Source: Puniceicoccales bacterium
Lineage (GTDB): Bacteria; Verrucomicrobiota; Verrucomicrobiia; Opitutales; UBA953
Reading direction: 5' to 3'
Length of the DNA: 64,000 nucleotides
Assembly: GCA_031269335.1 (NCBI GenBank)
Contig: JAISZI010000031.1
Location: 1-64,000 of the forward strand
The position numbers and the translations under genes are program-made. Under the pieces are notes generated by a model. The model was not told the origin of the DNA. It saw only the letters and a list, made by a program, of their open reading frames with translations, and ran no database searches. Below, piece after piece: positions 19,520-28,883 of the stretch (positions are counted from its first letter, which is position 1; each line of letters opens with the position of its first letter).

Positions 19520-21169
19520 TTAGTGGTTGGTTGTTGGTGCGTTGGCGTCAGGCCGGAGGTGAGTGTAGGTGGTGTTGAAAAAAGGTTTTGTGACTTGTTT
19601 CGTGACGTGCTTGTCGGGGTTGACCGCCAAGTGTTCGCAGACCTTAAAGATGAGTTCGGTCAGTTCTTCAAGCTTTATTTTCGAGGTGGCAAGGGTGCTG
19701 TTTTTTAGGGCGGCGGCGATGCCTTCTGCGTTGAACGGTGTGCCGGGGTGTGCGCGCAGCAGGGCGAGTGCTTCACGCTGGACGCTGAGGACGGTGTCGG
19801 CGGCAAGTTTACCGGCTTGGACGCCGGGTTGGTCGTAGGCGTTGATGTTGATGAGAACGGCGTAGATGCCGACGGTGCGCTCAAAAAGCGCGATGAGCAT
19901 ACCCAGAACGCGGGCATTCACGCGTTCGACGGTGAGGGTGATGTTTGCACGGCCGTTTTCGGAAAGCGCATTGCGCGTGCCGAGTAAGAAGCCTTCGAGA
20001 TAGTCGCCGCTCGTGACTTCGGGGGCGATTTGCGGGGAGATGCCTTCGCGGTCGCGCAAGACTTCGATGAAGAGGGCGAAGAAGTTGGGGACGCCTTCGC
20101 GCAGTTGTTGCACGTAGGCGTGCTGGTCGGTCGAGCCTTTGTTGCCATAGACGGCGATTCCCTGGTTGACCGTGTTTCCGTCGAGGTCGCGTTCTTTGCC
20201 GAGCGATTCCATGACAAGTTGTTGGAGGTAACGGGCGAGCAAGAGGAGCCTGTCTTTATAGGGCAGGACGACCATGTCTTTTGCGCCGCGTCCGTTGGTG
20301 AGGTGAAACCATGCGGCAGCGAGAAGGGCGGCGGGGTTTTCGGCGGTGTTGTGCGAGCGCGTGAGCTTGTCCATCGCAGCGGCTCCATCGAGCAATTCGC
20401 GGATGGGCAGACCTTGCAATGCGGCTGGGAGGAGGCCGACGGTCGCGGTCTCACTGGTGCGCCCGCCCACCCAGTCCCACATCGGGAAGCGGGCGAGGAA
20501 GTTTTCGGCGATGGCAAGTTTGTCGAGTTCGCTGTCTTTGCCGGTGACGGCGGCGGCGTGTGCGCCGAAGACGAGACCGGCGGCTTCGTAACGCATTTTG
20601 GTCTCAATCATGGCGTTGCGCGGCTCCGGCGTGCCGCCGGATTTGGAAGTGACGATGACGAGGGTGCGTCCGAGGCGCGTGCCGAGTTTGGCAAAGACGA
20701 GGTCGAATCCGTCGGGATCGGTATTATCGAGGAAGTGGACGGCGAGTTTGTCTTGGAGCGGGTTGCCGAGTGCTTCGGCGGCGAGTTGGGGACCGAGGGC
20801 AGACCCGCCGATGCCGATGCAGAGCAAATTTTCAAAGGCGCCGTGTGCGCCTTGGATTTTGCCGGAGTGAATTTCGGCGGCGAAATGCTCGATGGCTTCG
20901 ACGGCGGCGGTTATCTCGCTGGCGATTTCCGGGGAAGGAGAGAGGAAGGGGGCGCGGAGCCAGTAGTGACCGACGCGGCGGTTTTCGCCGGGGTTGGCAA
21001 TGGCGCCGTTTTCGAGTGCGTCCATGCGGGTGTATGCCCTTTGCAGATCCGGCTCGATGCGGTCGAGAAATCCGTCGGGCAAGTTTGCCCGGCTGAGGTC
21101 GAGCGCGAACGGTGCTCCGTCGGCGTCGAAGGCGTGGTAGTGGAGTTTGAAATTTTCCCAAGTGTCCAT
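19520..21169 (-). CDS. pgi: Glucose-6-phosphate isomerase
   Basis: Interconverts glucose-6-phosphate and fructose-6-phosphate in glycolysis. Family features: LLCIGIGGSALGPQLAAEAL, VTSKSGGTPEPRNAM (sugar-phosphate SIS loop), FPMWDWVGGRTS and a QHAYVQQLREG segment. Length is 549 aa, matching the standard bacterial enzyme. The ATG at 21169 begins MDTWENFKLHYHAFDADGAP. It lies between the rpsA terminator and the coiled-coil gene, so it is probably the first gene of its own transcript. Confidence 0.96.
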   Translation of the reverse strand: MDTWENFKLHYHAFDADGAPFALDLSRANLPDGFLDRIEPDLQRAYTRMDALENGAIANPGENRRVGHYWLRAPFLSPSPEIASEITAAVEAIEHFAAEIHSGKIQGAHGAFENLLCIGIGGSALGPQLAAEALGNPLQDKLAVHFLDNTDPDGFDLVFAKLGTRLGRTLVIVTSKSGGTPEPRNAMIETKMRYEAAGLVFGAHAAAVTGKDSELDKLAIAENFLARFPMWDWVGGRTSETATVGLLPAALQGLPIRELLDGAAAMDKLTRSHNTAENPAALLAAAWFHLTNGRGAKDMVVLPYKDRLLLLARYLQQLVMESLGKERDLDGNTVNQGIAVYGNKGSTDQHAYVQQLREGVPNFFALFIEVLRDREGISPQIAPEVTSGDYLEGFLLGTRNALSENGRANITLTVERVNARVLGMLIALFERTVGIYAVLININAYDQPGVQAGKLAADTVLSVQREALALLRAHPGTPFNAEGIAAALKNSTLATSKIKLEELTELIFKVCEHLAVNPDKHVTKQVTKPFFNTTYTHLRPDANAPTTNH

Positions 21170-21231
21170 GCGGGGCGGATAAGAACTGTTTTCGGGCGGG
21201 AGGAAAACACCGAAAATAAGTGTTTTGAGGC

Positions 21232-21267
21232 AAAAAAACGCCGCCCCTTTTCGGAACGGCGTTTTTT
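21232..21267 (-). terminator. Rho-independent terminator after rpsA
   Basis: Stem AACGCCG / CGGCGTT enclosing a 13-nt loop, flanked by A-runs and T-runs on both sides, 41 bp beyond the rpsA stop and before the pgi start. On the minus strand it ends the rpsA transcript. Confidence 0.8.
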
Positions 21268-21307
21268 CGGTGTGCCACGGGCGGTGAGCGCGTGGGTGAG
21301 CGAGGCG

Positions 21308-23044
21308 TTATTCTTGCTCTTCCGTTTGGGCGACTTGACCAGCTTCGTCGAGGAGGGCACCGAGGTTGTTAAGGTTGCGGTACTGACCCGATGAATCCGG
21401 GGAGGCGGCTTGGGTGGTGGACGAAGCGGCGGAACCTCCTTTGAGACGGTCAAAGGCACTGATTTCCGCCTGCAACTGGGCGGGATCATAGGTGGCGGCC
21501 TTGATTGAGAGGCCGATACGGCGTTCTTCGCGGTCGATTTTGATGATGCGTGCCGAGACTTGCTGCCCGACTTTGAGGACGTCTTTGATCTTTTCGACGT
21601 GTTCTTCGCCGATCTGGGAGATGTGGACGAGGCCGTCTATCTCGTTTTCCAGTTCTACGAACGCGCCGAAGTTTGTGATTTTGGTGACCTTGCCTTCGAC
21701 GATGTCGCCGATGCGGTGTTTGTGGTCGATGTCCGCCCACGGATCGTCTTGCGTCTGCTTGATTCCGAGGGAGATGCGTTGTTGGTCGGCATCTACGTCG
21801 AGCACGATTGCTTCGACCTCGTCTCCTTTTTTAATGATTTCGCCCGGGTGGGTGATGCGGCGCGTCCAGCTCATGTCGGACACGTGCACCATGCCGTCAA
21901 TGCCTTCTTCGAGTTCAACGAAGGCGCCGTAGGCGGTGAGGTTGCGCACTTTGCCGTGCACGCGTGCGCCGACGGGGTAGTTGTGGCGGACCATGTCCCA
22001 CGGGTTGGCGTCGAGTTGGCGCACGCCGAGGGAAATTTTCTGTTCCTCTTTGTTAACGCCGAGGATGACGGCGTCTATCTCTTGTCCGATTTTGAGCACT
22101 TCGCTTGGTTTGGAGATGCGTTTTGTCCAGGAGAGTTCGGAGATATGGACGAGACCTTCGACGCCCTGCTCGATTTCGATGAAGGCGCCGTAAGCGACGA
22201 GGTTCACGACTTTGCCGCGCACGCGTGCGCCGACGGGGAACTTGCGTTCGATATTTTCCCACGGGTTTTGGACGCATTGTTTGAGGCCGAGCGAGACGCG
22301 TTCGCGGTCGCGGTCCACTTCAATTATCATCACTTCGATTTCTTCGCCGACTTTGAGTAATTCGCCCGGGTGGGAGACGCGGCCCCAGCTCATATCGGTG
22401 ATGTGGAGCAGACCGTCCAAGCCGTCGAGGTCAACAAATGCGCCGTAGTCGGTGATGTTTTTGACGGTGCCCTTGCGTTTCGATCCCGGCTTGACTTCGT
22501 CGAGCAACACGCGGCGTTTTTCGTGGCGTTGTTCTTCGATAAGTTCGCGGCGGGAGACGACGATGTTTTTGCGTTCCGTGTTGATTTTGAGGACTTTGAA
22601 GTCGTATGTCTGCCCTACGTATTGGTCGAGATTTTTGGGCGGTTGGACGTCTATTTGGGAGGCGGGCATGAAGGCATCCACGCCGACGGAGACGATGAGA
22701 CCGCCTTTTACCTTGGCTTTTACGCGACCTTGGACGACGGCGCCTTCGACGCTGTTGGCGGCGATGTTTTCCCAATTCTTCTTTTGCTGTGCTTTGTCGT
22801 AGGAGACGACAGGGCTGCCACTGCGGTCTTCGAGTTTTTCGAGAAAGACATCAATTTCGCCGCCGACTTGCAATTCGCTGATGTCGGGGAACTCGTTGTG
22901 AGGGATGATGCCCTCGGACTTGCCACCGATATCGACGATTATGTCGTTTTGGCGGATTTCTGTGATAACGCCCTTTACAACCGTTCCGGCTTTCAAAAGG
23001 GGGGGCGTGCTCTGTGCGAGCAATTCTTCCATTAACTTGGACAT
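21308..23044 (-). CDS. rpsA: 30S ribosomal protein S1
   Basis: mRNA-binding ribosomal protein needed for initiation on most mRNAs. Six S1 (OB-fold) domains can be counted, the later four with the typical pattern GKVxNxxxYGAFVELE (for example KGTVKNITDYGAFVDLDGLD and HGKVRNLTAYGAFVELEEGI). The C-terminal ~40 residues are low-complexity (SAASSTTQAASPDSSG). The ORF track's first 217 codons are antisense to ruvX and intergenic sequence; the real start is MSKLMEELLAQ at 23044, giving 578 aa. A full six-domain S1 fits the lack of Shine-Dalgarno sequences in this window. Confidence 0.96.
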   Translation of the reverse strand: MSKLMEELLAQSTPPLLKAGTVVKGVITEIRQNDIIVDIGGKSEGIIPHNEFPDISELQVGGEIDVFLEKLEDRSGSPVVSYDKAQQKKNWENIAANSVEGAVVQGRVKAKVKGGLIVSVGVDAFMPASQIDVQPPKNLDQYVGQTYDFKVLKINTERKNIVVSRRELIEEQRHEKRRVLLDEVKPGSKRKGTVKNITDYGAFVDLDGLDGLLHITDMSWGRVSHPGELLKVGEEIEVMIIEVDRDRERVSLGLKQCVQNPWENIERKFPVGARVRGKVVNLVAYGAFIEIEQGVEGLVHISELSWTKRISKPSEVLKIGQEIDAVILGVNKEEQKISLGVRQLDANPWDMVRHNYPVGARVHGKVRNLTAYGAFVELEEGIDGMVHVSDMSWTRRITHPGEIIKKGDEVEAIVLDVDADQQRISLGIKQTQDDPWADIDHKHRIGDIVEGKVTKITNFGAFVELENEIDGLVHISQIGEEHVEKIKDVLKVGQQVSARIIKIDREERRIGLSIKAATYDPAQLQAEISAFDRLKGGSAASSTTQAASPDSSGQYRNLNNLGALLDEAGQVAQTEEQE

Positions 23045-23264
23045 GTTTTTTATGTGACCTGTCGGTGTTGGGCACCGCAGGGTTTGTGGTTTCTTGCTTG
23101 GTTTTTGACTGTTATTCCTTCGCCTGATCCGGCACTTGCGCGGGGGCGTCGAAAAAGAGGGCGGGACGCTGGGGACGGCTGCCATTACTGGCAAGAGAAA
23201 TGTTTGCGTGTGATTCCGGTGGGCGGCAATGGGCACAGGCGAGCTTGGCGGGGCAGCTATTTTC

Positions 23265-23732
23265 TCACGGAATTGGGGGAGGGAAGTGGGTTTCGAGGAA
23301 GTCTTGGAGGATGAGGGTGGCGGCGCGGGAGTCGAGTATGCCGGTGGCGCGGTGGCGGCGGCGTTCGGCTGGGGTGCGGCCGCGTTGGTGGGGGGAGAGG
23401 GTTTTGGAGGCTTCGACGCTTGTGAGGGTTTCGTCGCTGCGGTGGACGGGGAGTTTGAATTGGGTTTCGAGGGTGGCGATGAATGCGTCAACGACCTGGG
23501 TGCGTGCGCCTGCGGTGCCGTCGGGGAGGAGGGGGTATCCGACAACGAGTTCGTTGATGTGGAGGCGGCGGATTTCGGCGTTGATGTGGGCGAGGCGTTC
23601 TTCCGGTGTGGGTTCAATTGCCGGTGGGAGCGGGAAGGCGAGGGTGGTTTCGGAGTCGCCGTGGCTGAGACCGATGCGGCGGTCTCCGTGGTCAATGCCG
23701 AGGAAGTTGCGGACGGGGGTGTTGCTTCTCAT
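23265..23732 (-). CDS. ruvX: YqgF/RuvX-type Holliday junction resolvase-like protein
   Basis: A 155-aa RNase H-fold protein of the YqgF family, implicated in pre-16S rRNA processing and proposed as a Holliday junction resolvase. The fold begins at FLGIDHGDRRIGLSHGD with the first catalytic Asp, continues with LVVGYPLLPDGTAG, has SDETLTSVEA, and ends with DSRAATLILQDFL, which supplies the last acidic residue. The ATG at 23732 (MRSNTPVRNFLGID) is preferred over the track start, whose extra 69 codons overlap the uracil-DNA glycosylase. It begins 13 bp after the stop of that gene, so the two are likely co-transcribed. Confidence 0.9.
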   Translation of the reverse strand: MRSNTPVRNFLGIDHGDRRIGLSHGDSETTLAFPLPPAIEPTPEERLAHINAEIRRLHINELVVGYPLLPDGTAGARTQVVDAFIATLETQFKLPVHRSDETLTSVEASKTLSPHQRGRTPAERRRHRATGILDSRAATLILQDFLETHFPPPIP

Positions 23733-23745
23733 CTGCTTTGTTTTT

Positions 23746-24726
23746 TTAAGATGGCGAGCGTGGGGCGGGGAGAAAATAAGCGCGTTGGCGGTCGGAGACA
23801 GGCATTTGGAGGCGTTCCATGACGCGGAGCATATCTTCCCAGACGGTGCGTTTGGTGTTGTTGGTGTTATTGCGCAGGAGATAGGCGGGGTGGTAAGTTG
23901 GCATGAGCGGGATGCCTTGGAATTCTTGCCATTGACCACGAATTTTACCGAGGGAGCGGTTGGCGTCGGCGCCGAGCAGACCCTCTATGGCTGTGCGACC
24001 GAGGGCGACTATGATGCGGGGCTGGACGATGTCGATTTGGGCGAGGAGGAAGGGGAGGCAGAAATCCATTTCTTCGCGGGTGGGGGCGCGGTTGCCGTAT
24101 TCGGTGGGCATTTCCGGGCGCCATTTCATGATGTTGCCGATATAGACTTGATCGCGGGTGAAGCCCATGGCGGAGATGATTTTCGTGAGGAGTTCTCCGG
24201 CGCGACCGACAAAGGGTTCGCCGAGGGTTTCTTCGTCGGCACCGGGGGCTTCTCCACAGAAAAAGATGGGGGCATCGGGGTCGCCGGTGCCGAAGACGAG
24301 TTTTTTGCCCGGGTGTTTGTGCGCGTTGCAGGTTGGGCAGGTGAGGACACGTTCACGCAACCATGCGAGGCGCAGTGACTTGTCGGCGATATCAGGGAGG
24401 ATAATTTGGGGCGGTGGCGGAAGGGCGGCGGGAGTAGCGACGGCGGGAGTAGCGGCGGCGGGAGTAGCGGCGGCGGGAGTAGCGACGGTGGGAGTGGCGA
24501 CGGTGGCGGGAGTAGCGACGGTGGGAGTGGCGACGGTGGCGGGCGGCGGATTTGGCGGGAGCGGTGTGACCGGTGCGGCGGTGTAGGGCAGGATGGCGGC
24601 GTGCAGGGATTTGAGGGAGGAAGGGAGGAGGGGGACGCAGGAGACGCCGTCGCGTTTCATTTCGGCGAGGCTTTCTCGGAGGAGGTGCAAGAGGGTGTGC
24701 AGTGTGGCTGTTTCTGGTTTTTGCAC
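23746..24726 (-). CDS. Family-4 type uracil-DNA glycosylase with repeat-rich N-terminus
   Basis: Removes uracil from DNA to start base-excision repair. The catalytic core starts near residue 120 and has motif A, FCGEAPGADEETLGEPFVGRAG, and motif B, PTYHPAYLLRN. Family-4 enzymes hold a 4Fe-4S cluster with four Cys. Here CPTC and the Cys of EEMDFCLPFL are present, but the usual KCRP reads KWRP, so one ligand appears missing unless the Cys in FFCGEAPG substitutes. Residues ~55-105 are a low-complexity Ala-Thr-Val-Pro linker encoded by a tandem DNA repeat. The start is GTG at 24726. It lies 24 bp after bamA. Confidence 0.88.
   Translation of the reverse strand: MQKPETATLHTLLHLLRESLAEMKRDGVSCVPLLPSSLKSLHAAILPYTAAPVTPLPPNPPPATVATPTVATPATVATPTVATPAAATPAAATPAVATPAALPPPPQIILPDIADKSLRLAWLRERVLTCPTCNAHKHPGKKLVFGTGDPDAPIFFCGEAPGADEETLGEPFVGRAGELLTKIISAMGFTRDQVYIGNIMKWRPEMPTEYGNRAPTREEMDFCLPFLLAQIDIVQPRIIVALGRTAIEGLLGADANRSLGKIRGQWQEFQGIPLMPTYHPAYLLRNNTNNTKRTVWEDMLRVMERLQMPVSDRQRAYFLPAPRSPS
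24426..24543 (-). repeat. 15-18 bp tandem repeat inside the UDG gene
   Basis: About eight imperfect copies of a GGCGGGAGTAGCGAC-like unit (plus-strand reading) encode the ATPAV/ATVATPTV linker of the glycosylase. Unit lengths of 15 and 18 bp keep the frame, so copy-number change would alter linker length without breaking the gene. Confidence 0.85.
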
Positions 24727-24750
24727 GGCATTAGGGAGAAGGAATTGCGG

Positions 24751-27381
24751 TCAGAAGACGGCGCCGAAGGAGAAGTTAAAGCGCACGCCGTCGTTGTTGT
24801 CGTAATGCTTTGATGTTGTCAGCGGCCAGCCGATGTCGATGCGCATGATTGCCGCCATGACCTTTATGCGGAAGCCGAAGCCCGCGTTGTCGTTGTAATT
24901 GGCAGCCTCGAAATTGAAGCTGCCGCTGTTGAGGAATCCCCAGTCGTAGAAGAAGGCGACCCGCAATTCATCGAAGAGTTTGACGGTGTATTCGGCGCTG
25001 AAGAAGGCGTAGGTATTGCCGCCGGTGGGTTCGTCGCCATCGAAGGGACCGACGTGGTCGTATTTGAATCCGCGGAGGTTGTAGGCGCCGCCGAGTTTGA
25101 ATCGTTCGTAGAAGGGGATGTAGCCGCTGCCGTAGTGGATCATGGAGCCGGCGCGGGCGCGGAGGAGGAGGGTTTGCTCGGCGGCGTCGAAGATGGGTAT
25201 CCATTGGGCGGCGTGGGCATCGATGCTGTAGTAGTTAATGTCGCCGCCGAGGGGTCCGCCGGCGACGGTGTTGAAGAGGGAGAAGCGATTGCCGTAGGTT
25301 GGGAAGAAGGCGTCGTTTCGGGTGTCGCGGTAGAATGTGAGTCCGACCTTGGAGGCTACTTTGGCACCTTCTTCGGCGCGGACGAAGCTGGGGGCGCTGT
25401 ATGCAATGTTGCGCGTTTTAATCTCTTCAATGGTGTAGCCGAGCTGTGCGTTGATGTTTTCGTAGATGCGGCGTTGGGCGTGGATGTTGAGGCCGAGGCG
25501 TTGCGTCTCGTAGTCGCTGCTGGAGAAGCTCTCGTTGCGGAGATAGGCTTCATAGCCGACGGAAAGCTCGCGTTCTCCAAACCAGGGAATCTCGAAGCTC
25601 TGGAGGACGAGGTTGGAATGGGTGCCGATTTGGACGCGGAAGCGGAATTTTTGTCCGCCGCCGCGGAAGTAATTGCGATAGTTAAAAATGTCGAAGTTGC
25701 TTTCGGAGTATTCCGCGAATGCGTAAAGTTTTTCGATGCTGGAGAAGCCGCCGCCGAAATTGAGACTGCCCGTGCTTTCTTCGGCAACCTCGATACGCAA
25801 GTCTCTGCGGTTCGGGACGTTGACATTGCTTATTTCCGGCTGGAGTATGACGCTCTTAAAGAAGCGCGTATTCCGCAGTATCGTTTCGGAATTTCTCATG
25901 CGCACGGTGTCGAAAACTTCGCCCGGCGCCATGATCAACTCGCGGGTGATAACGCGGTTACGTGTTTTGGTGTTGCCGATGATGTTGATTGTGCCGAGGT
26001 AGGTTTTGACGCCTTCGGTGACGTAGAAGACGAGATCGACTTCGCCGGTTTCGACGTTCGGGCGGCGGCGGACGGTGACGAAGGTGTTGAGGTAGCCGTA
26101 TTGTCCGTAGTGGTCGCGGATTTTCTGGATGGCGTTTTCAATGGCGGTGGGGGAATACCAATCGCCGCTTTCGATGGAGTCGAAGTTGGTGCGCACTTCG
26201 GAGACGTCGTCGGCTTTGACGCCGTCGGCGAATACGCTGTCAATGACGCGGCTGCCGAAGGGGTAGGGGCGGGTGATGTCGCGGCGACGTCGGGCGAGGT
26301 TTACGAGGATGGTTTTGGTGTTGAAGACATTGATTTCGTGAAGGCGGTCCGGGCTGGCGTTGACGGTTTCGTCGGTCTCGTGTGGTTTTTTTGAGCCGAG
26401 GATATTCCCTTCAATCGATAGTTTGCCGACTTTGTAGCGACGCCCTTCGGAGACTTTTATTTTGAGCGAGATACGGGCATCCTGCCCGCCGGTTTCGATG
26501 ATGTCGCGCTCGATGGTTTCCTCTGGTATTTCGATATCGAGAAAGCCTTGGTTGCGGTAGAAAGCGCGGAGTTTTTCGATGTCGGTGCGAAATTCTTCGG
26601 AGTGGTAGTAGCCTAATTGGCGAATGGGAGATATTTTCAGGAAGCGGTTTCCGGGGAAGTCCGCAGGGTCGAAAAGCAATGCCCATGAGGAAGTTTCGAT
26701 TTGGGGGCGCAGATCGGCCTCCCGGATATGCGTGTTGCCGGAAAATGTTACCGAGGAGATTGTGACATCATAATTTTCTTTAATGACAAAAGTAACAGTG
26801 GCAGTGCCATTTTCCTCGTTGCGGTCGATCTTTGGTGTGATTTCGGCGAAGGGGAAGCCCGATCCGTCATATTTTTTGCGAAGTTTTTCGCAGGTGCGGG
26901 CGATGAGGACTTCGTTGAGCGGGTCGCCTTCGCGAATGAGGCTTTCGTCGATGAGTGCTGTGCCGAAGGTGCTTTCGGTGTCCCAGTAGGTGTTGCCTTG
27001 GAAGCTGACTCTTTCGACGCGCATGCGCGGACCGAGGGTTACGCGCACGCGCACGGTGCCATCGGCGGCGGGCGGGTCTGGGTCTATGCTGACGTATTCA
27101 TAGAAGCCTGTCGCGTAGAGGGCGCGGACGGAGGCGTCGGAAGCTTCTTGGGTGAAGGGCAGACCGGGTTTGAGCCGCATTTGAGCGGCGGCTTCGTCGG
27201 CATTCATCGGGCGTTGTCCCTCGAAGCGGTATTCGATCGTGGAGACAAGCGGTTCGCGATAAAGAGGGGCGGAAGGTGCGGGCGGGCGCGGATTTTCCTG
27301 CGCATGTGCGCAAATAGAAATGCCGGCGGCGCAAGCGGTGAGAAACGCGAATAGGCCGGGTTTAAGGAGATTGTGAGTCAT
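24751..27381 (-). CDS. bamA: Outer-membrane protein assembly factor BamA
   Basis: Core of the BAM complex that inserts beta-barrel proteins, which would include the two autotransporters and the porin in this window. A signal peptide (FLTACAAGISICAHAQE) is followed by five POTRA-like modules across residues ~45-460 (for example VERVSFQGNTYWD, ISSVTFSGNTHIREADLRP and GTINIIGNTKTRNRVITREL). A ~400-residue Omp85 barrel follows, with the lid-lock motif-like KLGGAYNLRGFKYDHVGP and a C-terminal RFNFSFGAVF ending in Phe. Length 876 aa is slightly long. Its ATG overlaps the dnaB stop by 4 nt, an unusual pairing that implies translational coupling. Confidence 0.95.
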   Translation of the reverse strand: MTHNLLKPGLFAFLTACAAGISICAHAQENPRPPAPSAPLYREPLVSTIEYRFEGQRPMNADEAAAQMRLKPGLPFTQEASDASVRALYATGFYEYVSIDPDPPAADGTVRVRVTLGPRMRVERVSFQGNTYWDTESTFGTALIDESLIREGDPLNEVLIARTCEKLRKKYDGSGFPFAEITPKIDRNEENGTATVTFVIKENYDVTISSVTFSGNTHIREADLRPQIETSSWALLFDPADFPGNRFLKISPIRQLGYYHSEEFRTDIEKLRAFYRNQGFLDIEIPEETIERDIIETGGQDARISLKIKVSEGRRYKVGKLSIEGNILGSKKPHETDETVNASPDRLHEINVFNTKTILVNLARRRRDITRPYPFGSRVIDSVFADGVKADDVSEVRTNFDSIESGDWYSPTAIENAIQKIRDHYGQYGYLNTFVTVRRRPNVETGEVDLVFYVTEGVKTYLGTINIIGNTKTRNRVITRELIMAPGEVFDTVRMRNSETILRNTRFFKSVILQPEISNVNVPNRRDLRIEVAEESTGSLNFGGGFSSIEKLYAFAEYSESNFDIFNYRNYFRGGGQKFRFRVQIGTHSNLVLQSFEIPWFGERELSVGYEAYLRNESFSSSDYETQRLGLNIHAQRRIYENINAQLGYTIEEIKTRNIAYSAPSFVRAEEGAKVASKVGLTFYRDTRNDAFFPTYGNRFSLFNTVAGGPLGGDINYYSIDAHAAQWIPIFDAAEQTLLLRARAGSMIHYGSGYIPFYERFKLGGAYNLRGFKYDHVGPFDGDEPTGGNTYAFFSAEYTVKLFDELRVAFFYDWGFLNSGSFNFEAANYNDNAGFGFRIKVMAAIMRIDIGWPLTTSKHYDNNDGVRFNFSFGAVF

Positions 27382-28856
27382 GTATGCGTGTGCGCTGGTG
27401 TTTCAAAGCGAGTCAGGCTTTTACGGAATAAAAGTTCGATCTCACCAGTAGGTCCGTTGCGTTGTTTTGCAATGATAAGTTGTCGTGGGACGACGTCGTG
27501 ACCGACTTCGTCGTCATCGGGTTCGGCGGAGTCGGTGCGTTCCTTTTTTTTCACGGCGCGCCGTTTTTTATCAATGATCATGACCATGTCGGCGTCTTGT
27601 TCGATGGATCCCGATTCGCGCAAGTCGCTCATGCGCGGGGCGCGGTTTTCGTCTTCGCTTTTGCGGTTAAGTTGGGCGAGTGCGACGACAGGCAGGTTGA
27701 GTTCTTTCGCCATGGCTTTGATGCTGCGGGAGGCTTGGGCGATTTGTTGTTCGCGGGGGGTGCGTTCGTCCGTGCCGTTGATGAGCTGGAGGTAGTCAAT
27801 CACGACGAGGCCGATTTTTTCCTGCTGGGCAATGCGGCGGGCCTTGGCGCGGATTTCGAGTATGGTCTGCCCGCCTTGGTCATCGATGTAGAGGGGCTTG
27901 TTCTGGTATTCGGCGGCGATGTCGGCAATGGAGCGCAGGGTGTCTTTGTTCGTGAAGCCGTCGCGCACTTGGCGCAGATTGGCACCGGAACGGGAGCAGA
28001 GCAGGCGGAGCGCGAGTTCCCGTGATGGCATTTCAAGGCTGAATAATAATGTTGGGATAACTTTTTTGGCTGTTTTTGTTTTGGGGAAGAGCGCCGCCTC
28101 AATGAAGTTGAGTGCAATCGAGGTTTTGCCCATGCCCGGGCGGGCGGCGACGACGATCATTTGCCCGGGATGGAAACCGAAACACATTTTGTCGAGTTCG
28201 TCGAATCCCGTGGGCACGCCGGTGATGGCACCTTTGTTTTGAGAGAGGAAGTTAACGAGTTCGACAGCCTCGTGGGCGGGTTCCCGAATGTGCGCGATGC
28301 TGTTCGACTTGATTCGGTTTTCGCTGATTTCGTAGAAGTTTTGCTCTACCGTGTCGAGGAGGCTGTCGAGGTCGTCGTCCAAGGTATAGGCGCGTTCTAT
28401 AGCGTCCTGTGCGCTGCGGATGAGTTCCCTTCGGAAATACTTTTCGCAAACAATTTCCAACCAATAAGAGGCGTGGGCGGTGACTTCGATTCGGTTCGTG
28501 AGCGAGGAAATATAAGCGGCGCCCCCGCTTTTTTCGAGATGCCCGGCTTTGCGAAGAGAATCGGTGAGCGTGATGTCGTCGATGGCGATATTGTTGTTTT
28601 TCATTTCCACCATGACCGAGAAAAGCAATTGATTACGAACGTCAAAGAAATATCCGGACGATACATTTTTGGCGATACATTCATTGAGAATGAGACCGCC
28701 GCCGTCAATGATGCAGCTGGCTATTAAACCGGCTTCGGCGTCTAAATGGTGCGGCGGAGACCTGTCCATATTAGCGGCGGTACTTGTGTCGTCAGCGTCG
28801 CCCGTGGAACGTGAACGCGATGCGGTCTTGAATTTGTTGTTTTTAGATGGGCTCAT
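27378..28856 (-). CDS. dnaB: Replicative DNA helicase DnaB
   Basis: Hexameric 5'-3' helicase at the replication fork. The N-terminal primase-interaction domain (PPHHLDAEAGLIASCIIDGG) is followed by the RecA-like ATPase with Walker A ARPGMGKTSIALNF, Walker B LVVIDYLQLINGTDERTPRE, and RMSDLRESGSIEQDADMVM. There is no intein, and 492 aa is standard. The ATG at 28856 is 27 bp after the fucosidase stop. A poly-basic N-terminal extension (MSPSKNNKFKTASRSRS) precedes the domain. Confidence 0.96.
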   Translation of the reverse strand: MSPSKNNKFKTASRSRSTGDADDTSTAANMDRSPPHHLDAEAGLIASCIIDGGGLILNECIAKNVSSGYFFDVRNQLLFSVMVEMKNNNIAIDDITLTDSLRKAGHLEKSGGAAYISSLTNRIEVTAHASYWLEIVCEKYFRRELIRSAQDAIERAYTLDDDLDSLLDTVEQNFYEISENRIKSNSIAHIREPAHEAVELVNFLSQNKGAITGVPTGFDELDKMCFGFHPGQMIVVAARPGMGKTSIALNFIEAALFPKTKTAKKVIPTLLFSLEMPSRELALRLLCSRSGANLRQVRDGFTNKDTLRSIADIAAEYQNKPLYIDDQGGQTILEIRAKARRIAQQEKIGLVVIDYLQLINGTDERTPREQQIAQASRSIKAMAKELNLPVVALAQLNRKSEDENRAPRMSDLRESGSIEQDADMVMIIDKKRRAVKKKERTDSAEPDDDEVGHDVVPRQLIIAKQRNGPTGEIELLFRKSLTRFETPAHTHT

Positions 28857-28883
28857 CGATTTTCGTTATCTTTGTTTCGCTGT

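Noticed and set aside
23045-23695. 217-residue N-terminal extension of S1
   Set aside because: Ser/Pro/Thr-rich translation antisense to ruvX; S1 homology begins at 23044.
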